Of a stretch of DNA of 64,000 bases, positions 1-9,409 are shown piece by piece. Below the pieces are notes generated by a model. That model was given only the letters and a program-made list of their open reading frames with translations, had not been told where the DNA came from and made no database searches. The DNA lies in contig CACCID010000001.1 of assembly GCA_902545945.1 (NCBI GenBank), positions 62,001 to 126,000 of the forward strand, written 5' to 3'. The stretch's first letter is position 1; every line of letters starts with the position of its first letter. The position numbers and the translations under genes were made by a program. Origin of the DNA: an uncultured Pelagibacteraceae bacterium. GTDB lineage: Bacteria; Pseudomonadota; Alphaproteobacteria; Pelagibacterales; Pelagibacteraceae.

Positions 1-2525
1 TTATCATTTAAACTAGTTATTTGTTTATTAATTCTCTCAATTTTTTCTAAAATTCTCTCTTTTTGAGATCCTAAGTTTACGTCCTCATTAAAATTTAATG
101 AAAGTTTTTCTTTAAGAACTAAGATATCTATTGAATTTTTATCTCTTATTTTTGTTGTAAGAACATTATTTACTCTACCAACCTGTTTTATCAAATTTAT
201 ATTTTTATTTACCAATGTCTTTAATTTTTCTGATTTATCATCAAAAAATATGTCACAATATAATTTTGGAGTAATTTTTAATTCTGCTTTAGTAGATCTA
301 ATGTTAGAAATTATTTCAATTAAATCATTTATATTATTTTGATTTTTGCTAAATTTATTAATTATCTTAAAATCTGGCCAACTGGAGCAGATTAAAAAAT
401 TATTGAAAATTTTTTTATAAGCATTTAAAGACCACAATTTTTCAGTGAAAAAAGGAATAAATGGATGAAGAATTCTAAGAATATTTGCCATCATAAATGA
501 TGAAAAAGCCTTGGCCTCTTTAATTTCAATTTTATTTTTTGAATTTAAAATAGGTTTTAAAAACTCTAAATACCAATCGCAATAGGAATGCCAAACAAAT
601 TGATATGCATGCCTAGCTGCCTCATCAAACCTAAATATTTCAATATTTTTTGTGATTAGATTTTGTGTTTTTATAAATTCGTTATAAATCCATTGATTTA
701 TTGGAAGTTTAATTGATGTCAAATTTATTTTTTTATCTAATTTGCAATTATTTAGTTTTAAAAAATTATTTGCACTCCAAATTTTTGTTATAAAGTTTCT
801 ATTTCCAGTAACTCTATCTTTTGATAATTTAACATCTCGTCCTGGAGAAGCCATCGAAATTAAAGTAAATCTTAGACTATCTGCTCCATATTCATTTATT
901 AAATCTAATGGATCAATTACATTACCTTTTGACTTTGACATTTTCTGCCCCTTTTCATCTCTAACCAAGGCATGAACATATACTTTATGAAAAGGTGTAT
1001 TTTTTCTAAAATAATTTCCCATCATCAACATCCTTGCTACCCAGAAGAAAATTATATCAAAACCAGTAACAAGAACTGAAGTTGGATAAAATTTATTAAG
1101 CTCTATAGTTTTTTTTGGCCATCCAAGAGTTGCAAAAGGCCATAGTGCTGATGAAAACCAGGTATCTAGAACATCAGTTTCCTGTCTTAACTTAAAATGT
1201 TTATTTCCATTTTTTTTCTCTGCTATCTTTTCCGCATCTTTTTCATTTTCGGCTACAAAAATATTTCCGTTTTCATCATACCAAGCAGGTATTCTATGGC
1301 CCCACCAAATCTGTCGAGATATACACCAAGGCTCAATTTCATTCATCCATTGAAAAAATGTTTTGGACCAGTTGTTTGGAAAAAAAGAGGTTTTACCCTC
1401 CTTGACAATCTTTATAGGTTTTTTTGATAATTTTTTTGCATCCACGAACCATTGCTCTGTCAAAAGAGGTTCGATTATGGTGTTTGATCTATCTCCATAT
1501 GGAACTTTATTTTTAATATTTTCAATTTTTACTAGGGAACCTATTTCCTTCAATTTTTTAATTAAAAGCTTTCTTGCTTCAAATCTGTCTAACCCATGAA
1601 ATTCTTTAACCCCATTTTTATTTATTCTGCCATTTTTTTCAAAAATATTTAATATTTCCAAATTATTTCTTTTACCAACTTCGTAATCGTTAAAATCATG
1701 CGCAGGCGTAATTTTAACAGCTCCTGAGCCTTGTTCAGGATCAGCATAATTATCAGAAATAATTTTTACAGTTCTATTAACAATTGGAATTAGAACATTT
1801 TTTCCAATTAAATCAATATATCTTTCGTCCTTGGGGTTTACAGCTACTGCTGTATCCCCCATCATAGTTTCTGGCCTTGTAGTTGCGATTGTGATTTTTT
1901 GATCAGAGTTTTCGATTGAATAATCAATATAATATAATTGGGATTGAACATCTTTTTGAACAACTTCTAAATCAGAAATAGCAGTTTGAAGTTTGGTATC
2001 CCAATTAACTAATTTTTTATCCTTGTAAATTAGCTTATTTTTATAAAGATCGACAAAAACTTTAATTACAGCTTTAGACAAATCATTATCCATAGTAAAC
2101 CTAGTTCTTGACCAATCACAAGAGCAACCTAATTTTTTTAGTTGATCTAAAATAATTCCACCAGATTCTTCTTTCCATTTCCAAATTTTTTGAACAAATT
2201 TTTCTCTTCCTAAATCATTTTTTTTAATTCCTTCTTTTAAAAGATTATTTTCTACAACTGCTTGGGTTGCAATCCCGGCATGATCAGTTCCTGGCTGCCA
2301 TAGAGTTTCGAGGCCTTTCATCCTATTAAATCTAACTAAAACATCTTGAAGGCTATTGTTTAAAGCATGTCCCATATGCAATCTTCCAGTTACATTAGGT
2401 GGAGGGATTACTATAGAAAATTTTTTATTAAATTTGCTTTTTTTTGGTTTAAATAAACCTTTTTTAATCCAAAAATCCGAGATTTTTTTTTCTTCTAAAT
2501 TGTGATTGTATTTTTTAAATTCCAT
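1..2525 (-). CDS. valS: Valyl-tRNA synthetase, 3' end cut by the window edge
   Basis: Class I aminoacyl-tRNA synthetase that charges tRNA-Val in the cytoplasm. The reading frame is open from the ATG at 2525 to base 1, about 841 codons, with no stop in the window. The HIGH-type motif is in PPPNVTGRLHMGHA at residues 41-54. The KMSKS loop (GQKMSKSKGNVIDP) lies near residue 528. The last visible part (NLGSQKERILKEIERINKQI) resembles the C-terminal coiled-coil arm that binds tRNA in ValS, so only a few tens of residues are probably missing. The next gene on the same strand starts downstream of the window. The call is secure; only the 3' end is unknown. Confidence 0.96.
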   Translation of the reverse strand, partial: MEFKKYNHNLEEKKISDFWIKKGLFKPKKSKFNKKFSIVIPPPNVTGRLHMGHALNNSLQDVLVRFNRMKGLETLWQPGTDHAGIATQAVVENNLLKEGIKKNDLGREKFVQKIWKWKEESGGIILDQLKKLGCSCDWSRTRFTMDNDLSKAVIKVFVDLYKNKLIYKDKKLVNWDTKLQTAISDLEVVQKDVQSQLYYIDYSIENSDQKITIATTRPETMMGDTAVAVNPKDERYIDLIGKNVLIPIVNRTVKIISDNYADPEQGSGAVKITPAHDFNDYEVGKRNNLEILNIFEKNGRINKNGVKEFHGLDRFEARKLLIKKLKEIGSLVKIENIKNKVPYGDRSNTIIEPLLTEQWFVDAKKLSKKPIKIVKEGKTSFFPNNWSKTFFQWMNEIEPWCISRQIWWGHRIPAWYDENGNIFVAENEKDAEKIAEKKNGNKHFKLRQETDVLDTWFSSALWPFATLGWPKKTIELNKFYPTSVLVTGFDIIFFWVARMLMMGNYFRKNTPFHKVYVHALVRDEKGQKMSKSKGNVIDPLDLINEYGADSLRFTLISMASPGRDVKLSKDRVTGNRNFITKIWSANNFLKLNNCKLDKKINLTSIKLPINQWIYNEFIKTQNLITKNIEIFRFDEAARHAYQFVWHSYCDWYLEFLKPILNSKNKIEIKEAKAFSSFMMANILRILHPFIPFFTEKLWSLNAYKKIFNNFLICSSWPDFKIINKFSKNQNNINDLIEIISNIRSTKAELKITPKLYCDIFFDDKSEKLKTLVNKNINLIKQVGRVNNVLTTKIRDKNSIDILVLKEKLSLNFNEDVNLGSQKERILEKIERINKQITSLND

Positions 2526-2557
2526 TTTTTTTGATATTTAGAGATATATATCAGATT

Positions 2558-3820
2558 TTAAGATCTATTAAGTTTAAAATCTAGATATAAGGCAGCAGTC
2601 CAAGAAAAATTTTTAGCACCCATGCCTAAACCTGACTTGCAACTATAATATTCACGAAATTTTTTTTTTTCGATTAAATTTATAGTCTTTTTTCTTATAA
2701 TTTTAGCAAACTTTTTGTCTTTATTTTTCAATCCTTGATAAATAATCCAATTACAATTAACCCATACTGGTCCCCTCCAGTACCTCTTTTCCTCAAAAGA
2801 TTTATGCTTAGAACTTATTGAAGGAAAAAAATATTTCTCATCTTTATAATATTTTTTTAAACATTTAATTAATCCTTTATTAATTAAATTATTGTTTAAA
2901 TCTGCAAATAGCATGAAAAAATTAGTTATTGATGGTACTTCTATTGATGTATTATTTTTTAGATCTTTATTTTTAAATTTCATTTTTTTTGAATTGAATA
3001 ATTTTATAAGTTTGCTTTCGTTTAAAAAAATGTATCTTTTTAACGAAGAGCTACTCTTACCTATAAATTTAAGTAAAAAATCTAAATCTTTTAAAGCTTT
3101 TAAAAAAAGTGAATTAAATCCTACATCAACAACATTAAATTTTGATTTGTGATAAAGCTTCTTAGGATCATAATTCAGTCGTCTTAAGTGATTTTTTATT
3201 GTTACATACCTATCGTAATCTATTTTTAATGGTCTTTGATTTTTTTCAACAATTTTATTATCCTTTCTTTTATATTTAAGTTTAGATTCTATTTTAATCT
3301 TGCTCATCGGTTTGTCCCATAAAGGAGAATTGTCATACCCACTTTCCCATGGATGAAGTATAGAAATTAAACCAGTTCTTTTTGGATCTCTGTATCTAAT
3401 AAACCATTCTAAATATTTTTTAATTTTTAATATTAAGGTTTGATATTTTTTTATCTCTTCTTTTGAAAATTTTTTTCTCTCAATAATTATCCTTAAAATA
3501 CTTGCTAATATCGGTGGTTGAGTTATTCCAGACGAGGAAATTTTTCTGCCGCAATTCCAAGCTTTATAGTTAGGCGTATAATTTAAATCTTTAATATGAA
3601 AAAGAATGTGTGGAATCATTCCATCGTCCCATTGTCCAGAAATTAAAGTCTCAATTTCTTTAAATGAATAATCTAAGTTGAAATTAGAATATCCTAAGGC
3701 AATAAAAGCTGAATCCCAATTCCACTGAGCTGGGTAAAGGTTACTATTAGTAGGTAAAGTATAATTTAATCTTCTATTATTTATTAGAGTTTTTTTTGCA
3801 ATTTTTATTTTATTTTTCAT
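2558..3820 (-). CDS. GH63-type hydrolase, probable glucosylglycerate/mannosylglycerate hydrolase
   Basis: Predicted (alpha/alpha)6-barrel hydrolase of 420 residues without a signal peptide, so cytoplasmic. Motifs match the mannosylglycerate/glucosylglycerate hydrolase branch of GH63: YPAQWNWDSAF (29-39), GQWDDGMIPH (62-71), HPWESGYDNSPLWD (156-169), YWRGPVWVNCNW in the C-terminal half and FSWTAALYLD near the end. By family analogy D163 (GYDNS) would be the acid and E390 (FREYY) the base. The ATG shares one base with the stop of the upstream permease gene (TAATG), so it is the last gene of the CUT1 transporter operon. The likely role is to split an imported glycosyl-glycerate into sugar and glycerate. 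The exact substrate is inferred; trehalose-like or other alpha-glucosides cannot be excluded. Confidence 0.75.
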   Translation of the reverse strand: MKNKIKIAKKTLINNRRLNYTLPTNSNLYPAQWNWDSAFIALGYSNFNLDYSFKEIETLISGQWDDGMIPHILFHIKDLNYTPNYKAWNCGRKISSSGITQPPILASILRIIIERKKFSKEEIKKYQTLILKIKKYLEWFIRYRDPKRTGLISILHPWESGYDNSPLWDKPMSKIKIESKLKYKRKDNKIVEKNQRPLKIDYDRYVTIKNHLRRLNYDPKKLYHKSKFNVVDVGFNSLFLKALKDLDFLLKFIGKSSSSLKRYIFLNESKLIKLFNSKKMKFKNKDLKNNTSIEVPSITNFFMLFADLNNNLINKGLIKCLKKYYKDEKYFFPSISSKHKSFEEKRYWRGPVWVNCNWIIYQGLKNKDKKFAKIIRKKTINLIEKKKFREYYSCKSGLGMGAKNFSWTAALYLDFKLNRS

Positions 3821-5013
3821 TATCCTTTTACACTTCCAGCTGTTAATCCACTCACTAAATATTTTTCAAAATATACAAAAATTAAAAGTATAGGCAAAGT
3901 GACTATAACTGATCCAGCCATTAAATATTGCCTTGGTGTTTCAGCATCACCAGTTAAATGGTTTATCGCTCTGGATAATGTAAATGTTTTTGGATTATCT
4001 AAAAACATTAGTGAAAATAAAAATTCATTCCAAGCTATCATAAATACGTATAATGATACTGAAGCGATAGCAGGTAAGCTTAAAGGAATAATTATTTTAA
4101 TTATTATTCCAAACCAGTTTTGTCCGTCGATCAGACCAGCCTCTTCAATTTCTTTGGGTATGCTTCTAAAATAACCCTGAAGCATATAAATCGCCACCGG
4201 TAAAGTAGTTGCTGTATAGACAATTAGTAATCCTTCTATTGAATTTCTCAAACCGAGTTGACTAAAAACAGTGTATAACGGAATAACCAATACTATGGCT
4301 GGAAACATGTAGATTATTAATATTGACGTTGATAGAAAAGTTTTTCCAAAAAAATTTAATCTTGCAACTGCATAAGCAGCTGGAATGGCAAAAAATAAAG
4401 TTATTAAAACAGTTCCAATTGATACATAAGAACTTGTCAAAATATATCTACCAAAATCATAAGTTTTGAAAATTACAAAATATGATTTAAATATTTCAAA
4501 AATATCCTTTGAAAAATCAATACTTAAATCTAGAGGATTAATCAGTAGAGCTGTCTGCGTTTTAAAGCTAGTAACAAACATAATGTAAAAAGGAAATAAT
4601 ATAACTAAAGCAAAAAATACTATTGCAAACAAAGATAAAAACTCAAACACAATTTTTTCCGATATAAAATCTTGATTTAAATATTTAAAATCATACTTTT
4701 TTAATCTATCTGTAAAAAATAAAGCTAACAAAAAAATACCTACCGAAAACCATAGGGGGGAGCTCTCACTTATAAATGTATATAAAATTGTAAATAAAAG
4801 AGATAATATAAAAATTTTTAAAAGATGATTCAATTTATTCCCAATTAAAATAGAAATAATAGTCAGTCCTAGTGATAATAATAAACTAAAATTAAAGTTA
4901 AGATCTGTAAAACTTAGACCTTGCAAAGTCGCCATTATTTTCCATATACAAATAATTGTTGCTAAAAAAATTGACGATCCAAATAAAGTTATTATTAAGG
5001 ATTTATACTTCAT
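3820..5013 (-). CDS. CUT1 sugar ABC permease, MalG type, with N-terminal membrane extension
   Basis: Inner-membrane permease subunit of 397 residues. The C-terminal part (from about residue 125) is a normal MalG-type permease with the cytoplasmic coupling loop EEAGLIDGQNWFGIIIKIIIPLSLP. Family members are usually about 280 residues. The extra ~120 residues at the N-terminus contain about four hydrophobic segments (near 5-24, 42-60, 63-82 and 86-101) that the core family lacks. The gene overlaps the upstream MalF-type permease by 11 bases and the downstream hydrolase by one base. It forms the channel with the MalF-type partner and the ATPase encoded at 7716. The substrate is inferred from the neighbouring GH63 enzyme. 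Confidence 0.85.
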   Translation of the reverse strand: MKYKSLIITLFGSSIFLATIICIWKIMATLQGLSFTDLNFNFSLLLSLGLTIISILIGNKLNHLLKIFILSLLFTILYTFISESSPLWFSVGIFLLALFFTDRLKKYDFKYLNQDFISEKIVFEFLSLFAIVFFALVILFPFYIMFVTSFKTQTALLINPLDLSIDFSKDIFEIFKSYFVIFKTYDFGRYILTSSYVSIGTVLITLFFAIPAAYAVARLNFFGKTFLSTSILIIYMFPAIVLVIPLYTVFSQLGLRNSIEGLLIVYTATTLPVAIYMLQGYFRSIPKEIEEAGLIDGQNWFGIIIKIIIPLSLPAIASVSLYVFMIAWNEFLFSLMFLDNPKTFTLSRAINHLTGDAETPRQYLMAGSVIVTLPILLIFVYFEKYLVSGLTAGSVKG

Positions 5014-6262
5014 TTGCTTTCTTTCCGATTAATTTAAAATAAATAATCATAAAAGTTATTAATAATAACACGATTACTATTGAAACTGCTGAGCCCATTC
5101 CAATATTTGATACAGCAAAACCTTGTTGATAAACACTTATTGGTAATGTTAATGTACCCGAAGCACCTCCGGTTAATAAGAAAATATCTTCGAATTTATT
5201 AAAGTTCCAAATGAATCTTATCATAAATAAAATAGATAAAATTGCTGTAATTTGCGGAAGAGTAATATAAAAAAATTTTCTAAACGGTCCAGCTCCATCG
5301 ACATCAGCGGCTTCATAAAGATCTTTAGGGATTGCTTGTAATCTTGCTAATATAAATAAAAAGGCTAATGGAAAATATCGCCAAATCTCAAAAAATATAA
5401 CTGTAGTTAATGCTAATCTTAATTTTAACTCAAATCCTAAAATGCTAAAAATTAAATATTTTTGCCCAAGTAAATTTATAGGTTTTTCAATAATACCATA
5501 ACTAACAAGTAGAGAATTTATAGTCCCGCTATTAGGATCTAGAAGTAAAGTCCAAGTATAAGCTAAAGCAACCACTGGACCTACGTAAGGAAAAAGTAAA
5601 ATGCTTCGCATAAATGATCTTCCATAAAATTTTTGATTAACAAGTTGGGCAGCAAATATCCCAAGTAAAATTGCGCCGAGTGTACCAAAAAAAGTAAAAT
5701 AAAAAGTAGTCATCAAAAGCTCAAAAAAATTGTTATTCAAGAATACATTTTTAAAATTTTGAAGAGTAAAATCTGTGGTCAATAAGATATTGTCAGATTT
5801 TCCATATAAATTTGGTTTAATAGATTTAATATTCTGACTATTAATGGCATTATTACTTGTATCTTTAACTATAATTTCAAAATTTTCTCGATATCCTGCC
5901 TCCCAGTCACCAAAAAAGCATTTAATTTTTTTAGACTTAAATTCACATCTATTATCCAAATTAATTGGTTTAATGTTTTTAGGATATTTGTCTGAAAATC
6001 TAACCTCTCTAATATCTTGGATTAAAGAACTATTTCTTAATTTATAGATAATTTTTAGCTCAGAATTTTTATCTTGAATATTTCTAACAATTTTTTTTGC
6101 TCTTGGTTCAGGAATTCTTATATCTTTAAGTCCGACTTCTTTGAAACTTATCCAAATATTTGCAAAAATTGGAAATAAAATAATTGCAAAAATCAAGCAG
6201 ATAGCAGGCAACAAAAGTGTGTATGCTGTTCTTTTTTCTATTTTTGATAATGTTGAGCTCAT
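5003..6262 (-). CDS. CUT1 sugar ABC permease, MalF type, with periplasmic insertion
   Basis: Inner-membrane permease subunit of 419 residues. The first membrane helix (about 12-37) is followed by a hydrophilic domain of about 120 residues containing PEPRAKKI and a Cys pair (CEFKSKKIKCFFGDWEAGY). The normal permease core follows, with the coupling loop LYEAADVDGAGPFRKFFYITLPQI near residue 320. The hydrophilic insert lies on the periplasmic side if the first helix is oriented as usual, and recalls the periplasmic domain of MalF, although it follows helix 1. It is separated from the upstream binding-protein gene by a strong hairpin (6263-6297). Confidence 0.85.
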   Translation of the reverse strand: MSSTLSKIEKRTAYTLLLPAICLIFAIILFPIFANIWISFKEVGLKDIRIPEPRAKKIVRNIQDKNSELKIIYKLRNSSLIQDIREVRFSDKYPKNIKPINLDNRCEFKSKKIKCFFGDWEAGYRENFEIIVKDTSNNAINSQNIKSIKPNLYGKSDNILLTTDFTLQNFKNVFLNNNFFELLMTTFYFTFFGTLGAILLGIFAAQLVNQKFYGRSFMRSILLFPYVGPVVALAYTWTLLLDPNSGTINSLLVSYGIIEKPINLLGQKYLIFSILGFELKLRLALTTVIFFEIWRYFPLAFLFILARLQAIPKDLYEAADVDGAGPFRKFFYITLPQITAILSILFMIRFIWNFNKFEDIFLLTGGASGTLTLPISVYQQGFAVSNIGMGSAVSIVIVLLLITFMIIYFKLIGKKANEV

Positions 6263-6297
6263 TTAAAAGCGGATAATATATTATTATCCGCTTTTAA
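6263..6297 (-). terminator. Hairpin between binding-protein and permease genes
   Basis: A 15-bp perfect stem (TTAAAAGCGGATAAT paired with its complement) with a 5-base loop. It lies between the stop of the binding-protein gene (6310) and the start of the MalF-type permease (6262). Read on the minus strand it ends in the A/T-rich arm next to the permease ATG. It could act as a partial terminator or as a 3' mRNA stabiliser, giving more binding protein than permease. Comparable hairpins follow the binding-protein genes at 14453, 29970 and 58573. Confidence 0.75.
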
Positions 6298-6309
6298 GAA
6301 ATATATTTG

Positions 6310-7632
6310 CTAGAATTTTGCTAATTCAGCGTTAATTTTTTTAACCGCTTCATCAACAGATATTTGATCATCAATGTATTCTCTAGTGATTCTATTTAAG
6401 AATTGAGCATTGATAATTTTTGATGCTCTAGAAAGTTCTCCTTCTTTAACGCCCCATCTGTTTGCAGTATCTAATCCTGCCACAATATTATTAATAACAT
6501 CTGGTGAATAAAGTTCAGTTAATGGTTTTTTTCTGTCCACACCAACTGGCAACTTACTCCAAGCTTTTGTGAATGCAGCTGAATCTGAAGAATTTCCTCT
6601 TCTAACAGGAAATTTACCCTCAGGCGCAATTGCTAAAGTTTTTGTGTAGCCCTCATCCATAGAGTACTCAACAAACTTTTTTGCTTCGTCGGTATCTGCA
6701 TCAGCAGTAATACCGAAATATCTTACGTCAGCCCAAGCAGCACCCTTCTTATTGTTAGGTCCACTAAAATTAGTTATGAAACCAGTTTTAGATGCAAGTT
6801 CAGGTGATGTTGGATCACTATTGATTGTTGGAGGAGCTGAGTCTCTTAATCCAGCTAATTCATCCATAATGAATGGTGACCAAATTATCATTGGCGTTTT
6901 ACCTGCAAAATAAAGTTCTCTAGATTGTTTCCAGAATAATTCTCCTGGAGGACTAGCTTTAGCTATTACTTTATAAAACTCTAAAGAGTTTTTAAGAGCT
7001 TTACCTTGTTTTTTTGTTCCACCTTTTTTAACAAAATTCACTCCATTGGCCAAAAGAACATGCTCAAGAACTTGACTCATAAAGTTTTCATCAGTTTTAG
7101 TTGCAGCAACAAACCCAAACATATCTCCACCAGATAGAACTTTTACTGCTTTAGTTATATTCTCGTAACTTGTTGGTGGTTCAAGACCTGCCTTCTTAAA
7201 TAAGTCTTTTCTATAAACAACCATTTGTGTCCATCCATCAACTGGCACAGCAGCAATTTTACCACCTTTCTTTGCCATATTTAATGCTCCTGGAGCAAAT
7301 GTTTTTTTTCCCAAACTTTTTACTACATCATTATTCGCATTGACATCAAGTATCCCTGCTTCTGCCCAAGGTAAAACATATTGAAGTGTGTGATAAATTA
7401 CATCAGGTAGATTACCAGCAGCTGCGGCAGCGGTAGCTCTAGTCCCCAAATCTTTTTCCTCTACAGGAATGACTTCGACTTTAATACCGGTTTTAGATTC
7501 AAATGATTTAGCCATTTCCATTTGTTTTTCCATTCTTGCTGGTTGAACTTCTGTAGTCCAAAAAGTAATATCTGCAAAACTATTAGACGTTAAAAAAGTT
7601 AAAACAAAAATGATGGTTATTAATTTTCTCAT
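6310..7632 (-). CDS. CUT1 sugar-type ABC substrate-binding protein
   Basis: Periplasmic solute-binding protein of 440 residues with a signal peptide (residues 1-20, cleavage after SFA). It belongs to the MalE-like extracellular solute-binding family 1: a DITFWTTEV start, the LPDVIYHTLQYVLPWAEAG segment and VPVDGWTQMVVYRKDLFKKAGLEPP. A strong Shine-Dalgarno (AGGAGG) precedes the ATG. It is the first gene of the transporter operon and is followed by the two permeases and the GH63 hydrolase. The ATPase is encoded divergently at 7716. It probably captures a glycosylated small solute such as glucosylglycerate; that is inferred from context only. Confidence 0.88.
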   Translation of the reverse strand: MRKLITIIFVLTFLTSNSFADITFWTTEVQPARMEKQMEMAKSFESKTGIKVEVIPVEEKDLGTRATAAAAAGNLPDVIYHTLQYVLPWAEAGILDVNANNDVVKSLGKKTFAPGALNMAKKGGKIAAVPVDGWTQMVVYRKDLFKKAGLEPPTSYENITKAVKVLSGGDMFGFVAATKTDENFMSQVLEHVLLANGVNFVKKGGTKKQGKALKNSLEFYKVIAKASPPGELFWKQSRELYFAGKTPMIIWSPFIMDELAGLRDSAPPTINSDPTSPELASKTGFITNFSGPNNKKGAAWADVRYFGITADADTDEAKKFVEYSMDEGYTKTLAIAPEGKFPVRRGNSSDSAAFTKAWSKLPVGVDRKKPLTELYSPDVINNIVAGLDTANRWGVKEGELSRASKIINAQFLNRITREYIDDQISVDEAVKKINAELAKF

Positions 7633-7715
7633 TTTTCCTCCTATTAATTATTTAAATAATGATTTAAGCATACATATTAGGTTTGATAAAACTAAAAATT
7701 GAAAATTTTTGAAAT

Positions 7716-8771
7716 ATGGCTTTTTTGAAATTTGAAGATATTGATAAATCTTTTGGTGAAAACAACGTAATTAGTAATTTTAACCTAGAGGTTGAAAAAG
7801 GTAGATTTATAGTATTGTTAGGTCCGTCTGGTTGCGGAAAATCTACGCTACTGAGGATGATAGCTGGATTAGAAAAAATAGATAAAGGAAAAATACTTTT
7901 AGAAAATAATCTTTTAAATGATTTATTACCTTCAAAAAGACAAATTGCGATGGTTTTTCAATCTTACGCTTTGTATCCCCATATGAATGTTTTTCAAAAT
8001 ATTTCTTTTGGTCTTAAAACTGAAAAGATTTCAAAAAATGAGATTATTGATAAAGTAATTGAAGCTGCAAAGATCTTAAAGATTGAGGAACTTTTAGATA
8101 GGAGACCAAAAGAACTTTCGGGAGGACAGAGACAACGAGTTGCAATAGGAAGGGCTATAACTAGAAATCCTAAATTATTTTTGTTCGATGAACCACTTTC
8201 TAATTTAGATGCAGCACTAAGGTCAGAAATGAGAGTTGAAATTTCAAAATTACATAAAAATTTGAAAAGCAATATAGTTTATGTCACTCATGATCAAATT
8301 GAAGCAATGACCTTAGCTGATAAAATTGTAATTATGAATAAAGGAAAAATTGAACAGTTTGGGGATCCAGAGGATATTTATAATAATCCAAGGAATATTT
8401 TCGTTGCTGAGTTTATTGGAAATCCAAAAATGAATATTTTAAAAATTGAAAGAAAAGATATAATTAACGAAAATACTTTAAAATTATTTAATAAAAATAT
8501 CCATTTTGAAAATACTAATTTTGAGAATGAGATTTATATTGGAATAAGACCTGAAGACATCTCGTTAGAAAATGTAAGCGAAATTTCTGCTGAAATTAAA
8601 ATTGATCTTATTGAAAATTTAGGATCTGAGAAAATTATTTACACACATGTAAATGGATCAGAAATAAGAATAAAAACCACTCAAAATATCAAAGATAAAC
8701 AAATTACAATTTACTTACCAAAAAATAAGTTATATTTATTCGATATTAATAGAAATAGATTAAAAGCATGA
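7716..8771 (+). CDS. CUT1 sugar ABC transporter ATPase (MalK/UgpC type)
   Basis: Cytoplasmic ATPase of 351 residues. Walker A GPSGCGKST (36-44), signature LSGGQRQR (134-141), Walker B LFLFDEP (154-160), D-loop SNLDA and the switch His in YVTHDQ are all intact. The C-terminal ~115 residues form the OB-fold (TOBE/MOBE) domain typical of MalK-like subunits, with GIRPEDI. It is transcribed divergently from the binding-protein gene across an 83-base gap, so one intergenic region can control both transcripts. No clear Shine-Dalgarno precedes the ATG. It presumably energises the permeases at 3820-6262, the only CUT1 permeases without an ATPase nearby. Confidence 0.9.
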   Translation: MAFLKFEDIDKSFGENNVISNFNLEVEKGRFIVLLGPSGCGKSTLLRMIAGLEKIDKGKILLENNLLNDLLPSKRQIAMVFQSYALYPHMNVFQNISFGLKTEKISKNEIIDKVIEAAKILKIEELLDRRPKELSGGQRQRVAIGRAITRNPKLFLFDEPLSNLDAALRSEMRVEISKLHKNLKSNIVYVTHDQIEAMTLADKIVIMNKGKIEQFGDPEDIYNNPRNIFVAEFIGNPKMNILKIERKDIINENTLKLFNKNIHFENTNFENEIYIGIRPEDISLENVSEISAEIKIDLIENLGSEKIIYTHVNGSEIRIKTTQNIKDKQITIYLPKNKLYLFDINRNRLKA

Positions 8772-8798
8772 CTCAAATCATGATTTAATTTAATGAAT

Positions 8799-8872
8799 GG
8801 CCACGTGGCGGAATGGTTACGCAGAGGATTGCAAATCCTTTTATCCCAGTTCGATTCTGGGCGTGGCCTCCA
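8799..8872 (+). tRNA. tRNA-Cys (anticodon GCA)
   Basis: Full cloverleaf. The acceptor stem GGCCACG pairs with CGTGGCC, the anticodon loop reads TTGCAAA, the T-arm contains GTTCGATTC, and the 3' TCCA is encoded. It starts 27 bases after the stop of the ABC ATPase gene on the same strand. Confidence 0.95.
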
Positions 8873-8966
8873 TGTTAAATTAAAATCTAATTCTGTTAGA
8901 TGCTAAAACTGATATTTGAAAATAAAAGTTGTTTTATTTCACTAAAAAAAGTATGTTGCAAATTAT

Positions 8967-9042
8967 TCCTCGGTAGCTCAGTTGGTAGAGCAGTTGACTG
9001 TTAATCAATTGGTCGCAGGTTCGAGTCCTGCCCGAGGAGCCA
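8967..9042 (+). tRNA. tRNA-Asn (anticodon GTT)
   Basis: Full cloverleaf. The acceptor stem TCCTCGG pairs with CCGAGGA, the D-arm contains AGCTCAGTTGGTAGAGC, the anticodon loop reads CTGTTAA, the T-arm contains GGTTCGAGTCC, and GCCA is encoded at the 3' end. It ends one base before the stop codon of the convergent regulator gene at 9044. Confidence 0.96.
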
Positions 9043-9043
9043 A

Positions 9044-9409
9044 TTAACCAACTTTTTCAAATTTTGCTGTATTATTTAATATTTGTAAAATCTTTTCTTT
9101 TTGATTTTTTGACAAAGATGAAAATGTTCGACTCAGAAAAGAATAATTTAAATCATCATTTGTTTCATCATTGGAATTTATGTCTTTAAATTCTTTATAA
9201 TCTTCAAAAAAATAGATAATTGGTACTTTTAAAAATTGAGAGAGTTGCATTAACCTATTTGAGCTAACTCCATTAGTGCCTTTTTCATATTTTTGTATTT
9301 GTTGAAACGTAACATTTATTGCTTGAGCGACTTTTGTTTGTGTAAGACCTAATGACAATCTTCTTAATCTGAGTTTTTTCCCTAAATGAACATTGAAATT
9401 TTCTTCCAT
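9044..9409 (-). CDS. XRE/Cro-CI family transcriptional regulator
   Basis: Small DNA-binding protein of 121 residues from the ATG at 9409. That start is preferred over an ATG 57 bases upstream because GGGAGTT lies just before it and conserved sequence begins there. A helix-turn-helix of the XRE type covers about residues 9-66 (GLTQTKVAQAINVTFQQIQKYEKG). The C-terminal ~50 residues are hydrophilic. Single-domain regulators of this form are common in Alphaproteobacteria, often with unknown targets. No operator or co-regulated gene is evident here. Confidence 0.85.
   Translation of the reverse strand: MEENFNVHLGKKLRLRRLSLGLTQTKVAQAINVTFQQIQKYEKGTNGVSSNRLMQLSQFLKVPIIYFFEDYKEFKDINSNDETNDDLNYSFLSRTFSSLSKNQKEKILQILNNTAKFEKVG

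Noticed and set aside
742-1599. Three short plus-strand open frames
   Set aside because: They lie antisense within valS, whose minus-strand frame is continuous and full of synthetase motifs; they have no recognisable protein features.
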